Assembly (NCBI RefSeq): GCF_033439725.1
Contig: NW_026944383.1
Span: 1,612,001 to 1,676,000, forward strand
Direction of reading: 5' to 3'
Source of the DNA: Neurospora tetraspora
Lineage: Eukaryota > Ascomycota > Sordariomycetes > Sordariales > Sordariaceae
Length of the DNA stretch: 64,000 bases
Positions 1 through 11,061 of this stretch are shown here, piece after piece. A model generated the notes under the pieces. That model had not been told where the DNA came from, ran no database searches, and was given only the letters and a program-made list of their open reading frames with translations. Every line of letters begins with the position of its first letter. Positions within the stretch are counted from its first letter, which is position 1. A program made the translations under genes and the position numbers.

Positions 1-3000
1 CTCCCACCTCTGCGCAATCAGCCCCAGTCCGACCACGAGCCCGAGTTTGTCGTTCCATGGCCGCGTGCCTCGCACACAACAACGCCGTCCAAGATAGCAA
101 CGTCCCGTGGCCGTCGCCGTGGCCGTGTGCTTCTCCCGCCCAGCCGTCCGCGCCCGATATCCATTTCACCAGCACACCCTCGACTTCCGTTCACCACCCC
201 GCTTCCACATGGACATGAGACTACGTACAACAGGAGCGCCGCTGACATCAAGTCTTCACTGCAGGCCGAGCAACAAGTCGGTTTCACCGATGTCCTCTTG
301 GACCTCCTCCAGACAGAGCAGGATGTGAACCTGAAACTTTCAAGTATGGCTTGCTAGTTCGCTTCCCTACACGGGCTTCCATAACCCACCCCGCCCTTGC
401 CTCGTTCATTCTACGCTTGGTGCAAGCGCTCACCTCTCTCTAGCCGTTATCTACCTCAAGAACCGAGTCAACCGCGCCTGGCAGCGCTCCGACGACTACC
501 CGCAAGAGGCGGTTTTGGACGAAGACGCCAAGGCACGCTTCCGTGACCGGTTACTGCCCATTCTCGCCAGCTCCGAGACTCTGGTCCGCCACCAGCTGGT
601 CCCCATTCTACAGCGCATCTTGCACTTCGACTTTCCCGAACGATGGCCGACCTTCATGGATTACACCGTTCAGTTGCTCAACACCAACAACGCCCCCTCT
701 GTCCTGGCTGGCCTGCAATGTTTGCTCGCTATCTGCCGTTCTTTCCGCTACAAGATGAGCGATACCGATAACCGTGCGCAATTCGAAAAGATTGTCGAAG
801 TTAGCTTCCCGAGACTGTTGGCCGTCTGCGATGAGTTGGTGAACCAGGATAGCGAGGAGGCTGGCGAGATGCTACACATTGCTCTCAAGGCGTACAAGCA
901 TACTGCCTGGGTGGGTTCCCATATTTACTGGAAATGCGGTAATAGGGTGATTTGCTGACTGAGCCACTATAGCTCGAACTCCCCGCCTGCCTCCGCGAGC
1001 AGTCCGTCAATCTCGGATGGTGCACCATCTTCCTCCGTACCGTATCTAAGCCGATTCCTGCGAGCGCTATGCAGGACGACCCGTTGGGACGTGAACGCCA
1101 CCATTGGTGGAAGGCAAAGAAGTGGGCATACTTCAACCTGAACAGGTTATATATCAGGTAAGTGGTTATGGTGTTGCATCTGACAAGTTCTACCGGGTGC
1201 GCAACTCCGAGGCTGATCCTATCACAGATATGGTAACCCTCACAACATCATGGAAAAGGGAGCCGATGGTCAGTTGCTCCAATTCGCCAAGAACTTTATC
1301 GCCCAGGTTGCTCCCGAAATCCTCAAGCACTACCTTACTGAGATCGAGAAGTGGGTAGCCAAGACCGTCTGGTTGAGCCGGCCGTGCTTGTCGTACACTC
1401 TCGTCTTCCTTGACGAGTGCATTCGTCCCAAGGAGATGTGGACACATCTTAAGCCTCACCTTACGAACCTGGTCACTCATTTCATCTTCCCTGTTCTCTG
1501 CCTTTCGGAAGAGGATGTGGAAAACTTCGAAGAGGAACCGGAGGAATACCTTCACCGCAAGCTTAACTTCTTTGAGGAAGTCTCCGCGCCCGACGTTGCC
1601 GCTGTTAACTTTTTGGTGAGCCTCACGAAGGCGCGCAGAAAGCAGACCTTCGAGATCCTCAAGTTCGTCAATGAAGTCGTCAATCAGTATGAGCAGGCGC
1701 CAGAGGACCAGAAGAATCACCTGGCGAAGGAGGGTGCGCTGCGCATGATCGGGACTCTTGCTCCGGTTATCCTGGGCAAGAAGTCCCCTATTGCTGATCA
1801 GGTGGAATACTTTTTGGTTCGCTACGTTTTCCCGGATTTCACCAACCCGCAAGGCTTCCTCAGAGCCCGTGCGTGCGACACCATCGAAAAGTTCGAGCAG
1901 CTCGACTTCAAGGACCAGCAGAACCTCCTCACTGTCTACCGTCACATCCTCGACTGCATGGCTGACCCCAAGTTGCCTGTCCGTGTGACTGCTGCGTTGG
2001 CCCTGCAGCCCATGATCAGACATGAGATCATTCGCACCAGCATGCAGCAGAACATCCCGACCGTTATGCAGCAGCTTCTCAAGCTTGCTAACGAAGCCGA
2101 TATTGACGCCCTCGCCAACGTGATGGAGGACTTCGTGGAGGTTTTCGCTACTGAGCTTACACCGTTTGCCGTGGCTCTTAGCGAGCAGCTGCGCGACACC
2201 TACCTGCGCATTGTCAGAGAGCTCCTCGAAAACAATGAGAGACGTGATGGTGCTGAGGATGAGTTTGGCGATTATCTTGATGACAAGAGCATAACCGCGC
2301 TTGGTGTCTTGCAAACAATCGGTACTCTCATCCTCACCCTTGAAAGTACCCCGGAGGTTCTTCTTCACATTGAGAGCGTTTTGATGCCTGTTATCCAGAT
2401 TACTTTGGAGAACAAGCTTTACGATCTCTACAACGAAGTCTTTGAAATCATCGACAGCTGCACTTTCGCCGCCAAGCAGATCTCCCCTAACATGTGGCAG
2501 GCCTTCGAGCTTATCCACACAACTTTCAAGTCTGGGGCCGAGCTGTATCTGGAGGATATGCTTCCTGCGCTGGACAACTTTGTGCAGTACGGCGCGCCCC
2601 AGCTTGTTCAGAAGCCTGAGTACATTCAGGCGCTGTTTGAGATGGTTCAGGACATGTTCAACGACACCAAGGTTGGCGGCTGTGACAGAATCTGCGCCTG
2701 CAAGCTTTCTGAAGCCATGATGCTCAGTCTGCGTGGCCATATCGACCAGTGCGTCCAAGGCTTCGTCGGCTTGGCCATGAACGTACTCACTTCTCAGGAT
2801 GTCAAGGTCAAGAGCTACAAGATCCACTTGATGGAAATGGTCATCAACGCTGTTTACTACAACCCTCTTCTAACCCTGCAGATTCTCGAATCCCAAGGCT
2901 GGACGAATAAGTTTTTCAGCCTTTGGTTCAGCAGCATGGACTCTTTCTCTCGCGTGCATGACAAGAAGCTCTGCATTGTGGCCATTGTGGCCTTGATCAG

Positions 3001-3696
3001 CATTCCTGCTGATCAGATCCCCCCTACTGTTGCCGTTGGTTGGCCAAGGCTTCTCCAGGGCATCACCTCTCTGTTCGGCAGCCTGCCGACGGCTCTCAAG
3101 AACCGTGAGGAAGCGCTCAAGGACGACTATCACCTTGACGGAGCCTCCTACGACGAGAACGAGGAGTGGGACGATGATGAGAACAACTGGGATGCCGGTG
3201 AAGAGGGCGAGGAGGAGGATCTTGGTGACGTCAAGGGCGAGAGTGAAGCATACCTGGAGTTCCTCAACGAGGAGGTAAGTCCAACAGAACACACCTACTT
3301 CAGAATCGGTATTGATGACTCTAGATCCGCGATCTTGCTGACACTCACCTTGCTCAGGCGCAGAAGTTCTCCGGCACCGATCTCGAGTATAGTGACGACG
3401 AGCTCGGCGAGGATGGCGTCCTTCTCGAATCTCCACTTGACAAGCTTGACCCCTACTCCATCTTTAAGACCTCTCTGTTGAGTGAGTATTTCCCTTCATC
3501 GGAGTACTTGTGAACAAACCTGATCAGAGCTAACACCTTCGCAGAACTCCAAGCAGAGCAACCCCAGTACTATGCTGGCCTGGTACAACATTTGAGCATG
3601 GAGGAGCAAAGTGTCATTTCGGCTGTCTTGCAGCAGGCGGATACGCAAGAGGCTGCCGCTCAACAAGCTGCCGCGGCTGCTAACGGAACCAGCTAA
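1..3696 (+). CDS. nmd5: Importin-7/8-type karyopherin (Nmd5/Sxm1 family), 5' end unresolved
   Basis: Karyopherin-beta that should carry cargo through nuclear pores under RanGTP control. Exons read from the sequence: ...-343, 444-910, 973-1157, 1228-3274, 3358-3481, 3545-3696; the five introns join in frame (for example NLKLS/TVIYLKNRV across intron 1, LNEE/AQKFSG across intron 4). The importin-beta N-terminal pattern (GFTDVLLDLLQTEQD, VIYLKNRVNRAW) is followed by HEAT-type helices, an acidic stretch near 3160-3240 (EEWDDDENNWDAGEEGEEED) and the importin-7-like tail LDPYSIFKTSLL...YYAGLVQHL. About 1,040 residues, usual for the family. Upstream of exon 1 the reading frame is open to base 1 with no ATG in frame (the codon at 127 is GTG), so the true start lies in an unrecognised upstream exon or before the window. 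Family call is secure; choosing between Nmd5 and Sxm1 is inference. Confidence 0.88.
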
Positions 3697-5878
3697 ATGG
3701 TGTTTATACCCCCTATACCACGTCATACACCAATCTGTTTTCTGTCAGTCGAGGCGCTGTTAGGAACGCATGCCGCAAACTTTGTGCTGTGGCGCCGATA
3801 TTACCCGTTGCTCGAACGAAAGCCCTGGGCACGCAAGGCTACTATATAATTGACGCATTATGGCAACGCCGATGGATTTGGGGTTGCTCCATCCTGCAAA
3901 TAGGGCAACCAGGTTTGCGCTTTAGTGGCATGGCTATCGATATCATTTTGGCTGAAAGTCATGGAATGCGAGTTTGTCGTTTCCCGTTTTGATAAACCAT
4001 ACAGTGCTCTCTTTGGGTTAATGATTACTGGATCAAGCGCTTTCCGTGGTTTAGTCTGCTATTCGTGGAAGATGTAGGGCATGTTGGTTTTTCTGTCCTG
4101 TCTTGCATTTTCCTCCATCTGGCGGCAGCTCACAGTTCCCGGAGCCCTTAAAGGAAGGGAGGAAGGGGGTTGTGGATAAGGAGTCGGTGAATTAGTACGA
4201 GGAAGACGGACGGAAAAGTTACAGGTGGGGGAGAACAGTCCTACGGACACGGCTGCTAATCTATAGGTTGCTGTATGGAAGGGTGAGAACGCGAATCTAG
4301 AGCCTTTTTCGAAGAAAACAAAAAGTTGGTCATTACAGGCAAGTTAGTTAGACAAATATAGCATCTTTCAAACTCACTACATATTGTAGAAGTTGCGTTG
4401 TGCCATCTCAACGGCATTCCTACGAACACACCATAACCCTCTTAAAGCCGTCTTGTTGTTGGACTACATATTACTGTAGTTACCTCTTTCACCTCCCACA
4501 AGCTCATCATGGTGTCATCTGAGGCGTTCATGGCTCGCAGTCTCAACCATTATATACCCTATAAATGCCAACTCCCTTAGACACCTCCTCATCTGTCACG
4601 GTCAGAATACACATATCCATAGCTTACCTGCTAGCTTACGGTCAGATGAGTGTTTCCAACAACTCGGTTCTGAGCACGTGGTGGATTAGTTGGTCCCGGC
4701 TATAGTGTTCTTTCCATGTACGTGAGATGTGATATATGAACTAACTATCGCAGTTAACCGTTGCTGGTTGCCCATTGTAGAACACGGCACTCAGCGTCCA
4801 AATCTTCATGTGACTGGACGACGGAGGGAAGTTGTTGGAATCTGCTGTCTCTCGAAGACGTAGGGCTCAGAGTACTGACTACGTAGTCTAGAAGACATGC
4901 GTTGAAAACGACCGGAAGGCGTGTAGATAGATGTATCAACCAACGATGGAATGTCCGTCCCGAGTGGTAGAAGGTGACGAGCGTACCTACCTTAGTATAT
5001 GTAGTACACCCAACGAACTTGACCGGAGTCGGTCGGTCAACCGTGAAACAGTTCAATAGTTCAAGTTCAGTCTCGTCAGAGCATGTGGTGCTCAAGTGAG
5101 GTGAGGCGTTATGATGAAAGCAGTATGATCCACCCACCTAGGTCAGTTATCCCCCTGAGGTGTCCTTGAATGCCTGGAGCATACCTACTCACCGCAGTTC
5201 TTCAGTTCCCGGATATAGTGACTACGGTAAGGTACTGTAGTAACCTCCTCGGCATCAGCCGAACAACGGCGAACCGCGAAACGGAGTGATGCCACGGGCA
5301 GTGTACCATTTGGTAGGTACTCTTTTCTAACCAGGACCTGGGTGTACTACAACCTGCAACTACAGTCCTGGGTGCCTGGTGGAAAGACTCTGTCTTCGCC
5401 ACTCACCTTAACCATGACTGGGTCAGAAGAACTTGATAATTGGCCATCCTCACTCGCTCACCAACCCAAGATAAGATTGACGAATGAAGTGGAGGTTCAC
5501 AATGCATCGGTGCTTCAACTGTCCTTCTGGAAGGCTGGACGCCGAAGAAAGGACTTGTCACTTTTTGTTCATGCGAGCGAAAGGTAGTCTAAGTGTGGGG
5601 ACATGGGATAACTGAAGACTTTGTTGGGACTTGGACACTACTACTTCGAAATGTCGTTTTTGGGAAGTAAGTAAGGTACTACTTCAAGTTCGTCGGTTGT
5701 CCAAGGCACCGCGCCTTTTGTCTGTTCTGGGCCCGTCGCAGAGGTGTAGCGTACCTTACTTACCTACTGTACTGTATGAGTCGGTGTTCACGTTGGCCTA
5801 ATAAGTGATCGTAGCTCCGTCGCCGTTAACACTTCGTTGGCCATGACCGCGGCTTCCTCCTTTAGCTGTAGTGTCGCA

Positions 5879-5930
5879 AGGAGACCTTATGGGTTTTTCT
5901 CTCAGAAACCGCAGTGGGCTTAAAACCGTC
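5879..5930 (+). repeat. Diverged direct repeat, copy 1
   Basis: About 52 bp around AGGAGACCTTATGGGTTTT, then AGAAACCG and an AGTGRGCT word. A second copy lies about 406 bp downstream. The first 19 bases are nearly identical between copies and similarity fades after about 45 bp. There is no open frame and no terminal structure, so its origin is unknown. Confidence 0.5.
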
Positions 5931-6284
5931 GCGCAACAGAATCTGCCGAGCAACGATTGCGACTTCCTAACCGTGACCGCTCAACAACCGCCCGGCAACG
6001 ACTTGAACCTCAAGTCCGTCCCTTCCACCTTGCTGGTCCTAGGAGCTCGGCCGCCTGCATATGTTCTTTCCTGACCAGAAGGCTTGGAAGACTGGGCGAT
6101 GAATGGGTAGGCAAGGAAGGCGCGAATGTCCAGGGAAGAAGCAGATGTACCTCTGTTAATGAGGCCCATTCTTAAGTATGTAGAAATTGATCGCTCTTAC
6201 TACCCCTTCTAACAGATATTCCGCCGGTGTACCTTGTCATGGAACAGTTCCTGCCGGATGAGTGTTCTTGGTGACCAGGGACTG

Positions 6285-6336
6285 AGGAGACCTTATGGGT
6301 TTTCCTGGAGAAACCGTAGTGAGCTATCAACGGTGG
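6285..6336 (+). repeat. Diverged direct repeat, copy 2
   Basis: Second copy of the repeat at 5879-5930, in the same orientation. A related 20-bp word (GAAACCTTATGGGTGTTTCT) occurs at 41970-41989 across the right end of a small TTA-flanked element. Confidence 0.5.
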
Positions 6337-7323
6337 TGCAACCGTAAGTCCCCCAGCCACGGTTGTGGGTTTGCAACCGAAACTGTTCTACCTAAGTACT
6401 TCATTATCATCGCGCGGCGTCTTGAGTTCCGGGTTATCAACGACTCGAGACCCGACGGTTACAGCTGAGACCTGAACACTGCACCGCGGCATGGCATGAT
6501 TAACTCGGACGGATAGCACAGTCACCCACACGTTCAGGACTGGACGTTCCAGAACAGCCCCCATCCATTCTGTTCTTTCACTGCAGACTGCTTCTCCAGA
6601 CCTGGTTCTGGTTCTGGTTCCTGACAACCAACTCCGGTTTGCAGCGTTCTGCCAAGAGAATTGGATGCGTGGGATTCGTTGTCCAAAGCATGAAAGGCTT
6701 CAAGGAAACGCCGAATTTGGGGGTTCAGTTGATGGAGGGGTTGAGAGTTGAGAGGACTGGAAAGATGATGATGACGGCCGGGCGGGCGGAGGGAAGAATG
6801 ACAATGACGAAGTTTGGCCAGGCTTTGGGTAATTGACAGGTCAGTCAATACAGATAGATGCAATGGGTAAATGAATGGATAGAAGATTGCCCGTTGTGAA
6901 CTTGAAAACCGGCGTCACCGGTTACGAAGTCGAGCGTGATGGGTACAAGCCAAGCACCAACTTGAAGTGCTATCAACAGAACTGGAAGTCGTGGAAGCGA
7001 AAACAAACACTTGACTACCCTGCTAACAGTTTTACATAACAGATGCCCGCGCAAAGAGTTGCCATGAGAAATCAAAACTACTGCATCAACAACAACTTGA
7101 ACACTGCAAAAAGCCAAGAGATGCCAGGCTTCGAAAGGATGGTCTTGGTGCCAATAATTACATTCGACCTTCCTTGATCGTCCAAGTTGTTTTCTTGGCT
7201 TCCTTCCGAGTCCAGTAGGTAGGCCGGGTAATATGTGCGTTCCAACCTGAAGTCCGAGTCAACTTGATGTGAAGTGCACTGCATCTAGGGGACTCGCTTT
7301 CTGAACTGGCCAGATCACGATGC

Positions 7324-7347
7324 ATGGATGGATGGATGGATGGATGG
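7324..7347 (+). repeat. (ATGG)6 microsatellite
   Basis: Six uninterrupted ATGG units in intergenic DNA. It should be length-variable between strains; no function is implied. Confidence 0.9.
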
Positions 7348-8769
7348 TTTTCAAGCCCGTCTGCATCTCGTCCTGAACTTACTTGCATATGGGCGTACGT
7401 AGTACTTAGCATCTGTACATAGGCAAACATGAAGCGGCGTACCTAATCTATGCACCTTTATTCACTCATCATAGCCAAGCATGCGCGCCATAAACACCAT
7501 GTATTGCGTTCGGGATCGCATTGGCCACGGACCACACGCCGTACTGCACACTTACTTCTATAAACTCTTCCACCCCGGCCGTCGACAGGGGCGAACGGGT
7601 GGGTGAGCAGACTTCCCTCGATGAACGAGAGGGCTTGGCTTGTGGTGCTGTATGTAGTCTGTCACAGTAATATTGTACGATGGCTGCTGGCCTCGACGTT
7701 TTGCATGCCAAGGTGGTGGATGGTTGTCAAAGCATGACAAGAACTGTGACGACAGCGAGCCCTCCAGAAGAGGAACCGACGACGAACCAACACCACTCTT
7801 CCTGGCGGGTCAAATCGGAGAAGAGCTGAGGGATAAAGTGACAAGTAAGCGAAGGCCATGCACACACTGCACAGCTCTAGTTGCATCCTATGTCCTATTT
7901 TGGACATCGTAAACGATCGGTAACCGGGTCATTGACCAGTGTCACACATCACGAGAAAACATCAGAAACATACCTAATGATTACTGGGACCTCCCGATCC
8001 GAGTTGAACTCCAGGCCAATGAGCCTGGCCCCCACGCTTTCTCTTCCCCTCTTTTCTTTGCCCTTTTCCGCGATGATGCCCTTCAGAGCTCAGCTGTTAA
8101 TGGATACACTACCGGTATGGTTAGCGGGTAAAGCGAAGAAAAGATCTGTAGCGGGGAACGCAGCAAAAGGCGACTCAATGGCCAAGATATTCATAGGGAA
8201 AATGCAGAGGGTGTATTGATATCTGAACTTTTTTCTTTCCTTCCGCCTGATTGCCTTCTCGCAGCTCAAGGATTGATCCATAGCAAACGACGCTCAACAC
8301 AAAATTAAGGACTTGGTTCTCCCCGCTTCCTCATATCTGGATTTATGATGCTCTCTGCTTGCTGTCTCATGATAACACGCCTGATCGTTGTCCACTCCAA
8401 GATGCACCGCTCAAACCCCGTTCTCTAATGCTCTTCCAAATCGGTAAGACAACAGGAAACCGCCATGCCCAAAAACCAAAACCCATAATACCAAACCACC
8501 ACACTAACAGCACATGGCTGATTTGAATCCCACAAACGCCCATGTATAGAACTTCTCCGACCCAAATGAAGAATGTGCAAAGAATTCCTCCTTAATCAAA
8601 TACCGAGAGCGCCCAATCATCGAGCTGTACTCAACTCCGGTGGTAGCAATGTGAAATGAACACAAAAGAGCACGCATTGCGTCTCTGCTACGGTTGTTCT
8701 CATGGTGTCGACGAAGGTGAAGAAATTACTCGTAATTAGATTATCCTGAGCCACAAGAGTAGTGATCGT

Positions 8770-11061
8770 TCAGGTTCTGCCGATGACAGCCGCAACATGA
8801 TGTGGCTTGGGGGGCAAGTGATTGTGACAGAAAATCTTTTGCGGTGCGCCTTTTCCGAAGGCTCCCTTCTTGGAGGCATCAATCGTCTTGGATGGATCCT
8901 CGTAGCTTTCAAGTTGGCAGCACTCGATATTCTTGACGAGTCTGCTGTTGAAGACGTCGGTGATCGAAATGCGCTTGTCGGGATTGGGGTTAAGCATCTG
9001 GAGCAGGAGGCGACGGAGTCCGTTGTGGGTAACGGCAAAGTCCATGAACTTTGCGCGTGGCATGTCGGTGTCCGCAGGGACTGGATCAGTCTGACCAGCG
9101 TGTTTTGCGTTCCACTTTCTCCAGCCTTCCGCTAGTTGGACATAGCAGACATCCGGCTTGGAGCCGTCGGGGGGAGTTAAAGTCGCCTGGTTCCAGATGG
9201 AGCCGCCAAATGTCATGGCGAGCATGCAGACCGCAACGCCCCAAACGTCAACGGCGCGCGGATCGTAGTCGGTGGCCTTCTCGAGAATCTCGGGGGGCAC
9301 ATATGGCAAGCTGCCCAGATAGCCTCCGGCACAGCGACGCACCTCTACCATACCCTGGCCACACTGACCACCGGCTTCCCTCTCTCCAGGGTGTCTGCCG
9401 CTAAACACTTCCGAGACGCCAAAATCGGCAAGCTTGAGCTTGCTGTCGGAAGTAATCAGAATGTTTTCGAGTTTGATGTCGCGGTGCGCAATTCCGTTCG
9501 AGTGGAGGTAGTTGACAGCTTGTACTAGCTGTTTGAAGAGACACAGACGGTCCTTCTCCCTGTCTTCTGACATAAGATACTTCTTCTGGACCAAGGAAAA
9601 GAGATCGCCCTCGGAGCAATACTCCATCACGTGGCTATATAGACCATGGTGGGTACATAGGCGTATTGTCTCGACGATGTTCGGGTGGTGAAGACTCTTT
9701 GACACGGTATATTCGGATAGAATCTTCTTGCGGTATTCTTCCGTTGTTTCTGAACTTGACTTTGCTCGGAACTGCTTGACAGCATAGATTTCGTCCGGTT
9801 GCCCCTTCCGTGATACGAGGGTAACCTTGGCTGAGCCACCCTTTCCGATGGTGGCGTGGCGTCGTAGGAGTTTGTTGTGGTACTCGAATTCGGACAAAAG
9901 ATCGACGACATCGACGGTAAAGTCGTCGGGTAGGCTCAAGCTCAAACGCCTGGCCTTTAAGCCGGTGCCGGTTGGGGCAGGAATTTCCCAAGGCGCTCTT
10001 GACATCTCAACCTGCGGGTGCGCGGCGCTTGATTTTGCCGACTTTTCACGTTTCGAGGTATCGAAACTGCTAGCACGGCGACGGAGGGGTCGGCGGAGGT
10101 GCTTTGTCTCGTCGTGCGAAGCATTGTTGGTAATGAAGTTGATGGCGCGTGATCGGAGGCCCAAACCTGTCGTCGCCCTCTTCTTCTTGTCGAAGAAGGC
10201 GTCAGGACCTGGGACTGTCGGGCTTGATGCTTGTTCCTTGGACATGATGCTCATCTCTAGCGGTGAGCCGGGCGATGGAGGCGTGTTTGACCGCGTGGTG
10301 GTGTTGGAACTCCTGGCCAGGGAGAAGCGGCGGCCGGGAATATCTCGTGGCTGAGTCATGTCGTGAGGATGGGGGTCTAGAACCGCACTATCTCCGTGGT
10401 GATCCATCAGGCCGGGTACGGATCTCTCCAGCGTGGAGGCCGTGCGCCTGAAGATGCCGGACATGGCGCGTTTGAAAGTGTTGGATCGGCGCCCGGTGGT
10501 GGTGGTGGCAGTCGACTCGGCAATTGAGTTCTTTCTGGCCCGGGGGGCGGGAGTATAATGAGCGTTGAGGTTAAGTGTGCTTTTTGAGCTAACTGCAGAG
10601 GCAGCCGAGAAGGAGTCGCGGGGCTTGCCGGGCGCAACAATCGATCCGTAGGTGACGTCGTCGTCGTCGCTTGGATGAGCGTCGGGGGCGACGAGGGATT
10701 CGTGGAAGTCCTGGGACTGGCGGCCGCTCACAGGCGTGACAGGCTCATTGGTAGCGTCGCTCTCAGTCTCATCGCCTTCTTCGGGGATCGCGCTGCTAAG
10801 GTCGGTAGGATATTGATGCGGCGAAGGCTCAGGCCCGGGAAGATTGGGCTCGGAGTGCGAGGTGTGAGGATGATCTGGGGACAGAAACGTTGAGTATACT
10901 GTTCGACGGGTAAAGCTAGGCGGCGAGGATACTGGCTGGCAATATTTGAAAGGTACTGAAAGGGACGAACAAGAACTTGAGGGAGAAGAAGAACAGGAAG
11001 GGCGGGATGAAGTGAAAGAGAGTAATAAGGGTAGCCTTTCAAAGCCATGTGCATGATTCAA
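8770..11061 (-). CDS. HAL/HRK-type serine/threonine protein kinase
   Basis: Fungal kinase of the Npr1/Hal5 (HAL4/SAT4/HRK1) group, which in yeast regulates plasma-membrane transporters and ion tolerance. The minus-strand frame is 763 codons: a long low-complexity Ser/Pro/Thr/Arg-rich N-terminal half, then a complete kinase domain at about residues 400-710. Visible motifs are the glycine loop GKGGSAKV (406-413), YAVK with K429, HRDIKLEN (H526, D528), ADFG (D546), YVPPE (587-591) and DVWG (605-608). The insert SEVFSGRHPGEREAGG after DFG is typical of the HAL group. No ATG exists in this frame before about residue 200 (the frame opens with TTG at 11061), so the real N-terminus must come from an upstream exon. 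ATGs in another frame at 11054 and 11048, and a CTCAAC...CCCCAG branch/acceptor pair ending at 10875, are candidates, but the phases I tried did not join. The stop is at 8770-8772. Confidence 0.9.
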   Translation of the reverse strand: MNHAHGFERLPLLLSFTSSRPSCSSSPSSSCSSLSVPFKYCQPVSSPPSFTRRTVYSTFLSPDHPHTSHSEPNLPGPEPSPHQYPTDLSSAIPEEGDETESDATNEPVTPVSGRQSQDFHESLVAPDAHPSDDDDVTYGSIVAPGKPRDSFSAASAVSSKSTLNLNAHYTPAPRARKNSIAESTATTTTGRRSNTFKRAMSGIFRRTASTLERSVPGLMDHHGDSAVLDPHPHDMTQPRDIPGRRFSLARSSNTTTRSNTPPSPGSPLEMSIMSKEQASSPTVPGPDAFFDKKKRATTGLGLRSRAINFITNNASHDETKHLRRPLRRRASSFDTSKREKSAKSSAAHPQVEMSRAPWEIPAPTGTGLKARRLSLSLPDDFTVDVVDLLSEFEYHNKLLRRHATIGKGGSAKVTLVSRKGQPDEIYAVKQFRAKSSSETTEEYRKKILSEYTVSKSLHHPNIVETIRLCTHHGLYSHVMEYCSEGDLFSLVQKKYLMSEDREKDRLCLFKQLVQAVNYLHSNGIAHRDIKLENILITSDSKLKLADFGVSEVFSGRHPGEREAGGQCGQGMVEVRRCAGGYLGSLPYVPPEILEKATDYDPRAVDVWGVAVCMLAMTFGGSIWNQATLTPPDGSKPDVCYVQLAEGWRKWNAKHAGQTDPVPADTDMPRAKFMDFAVTHNGLRRLLLQMLNPNPDKRISITDVFNSRLVKNIECCQLESYEDPSKTIDASKKGAFGKGAPQKIFCHNHLPPKPHHVAAVIGRT

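Larger units (their letters stand above)
3697..8769. other. Intergenic region between convergent genes
   Basis: This follows the importin stop at 3694-3696 and reaches the kinase stop at 8770-8772, so it lies between two convergent 3' ends. Base composition is that of ordinary unique DNA. Open frames here are short, overlap on both strands, often lack an ATG and resemble no family I know. The visible structure is a diverged pair of direct repeats (5879-5930 and 6285-6336), a tetranucleotide repeat (7324-7347) and many scattered short words of the TACCTACC/GGTAGGTA type. No gene is supported. Confidence 0.6.

Noticed and set aside
1190-2827. 545-codon open frame antisense to the importin gene
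   Set aside because: It mirrors the codon bias of the sense gene, which has family-wide motifs and spliced exons; the antisense translation resembles no protein family.
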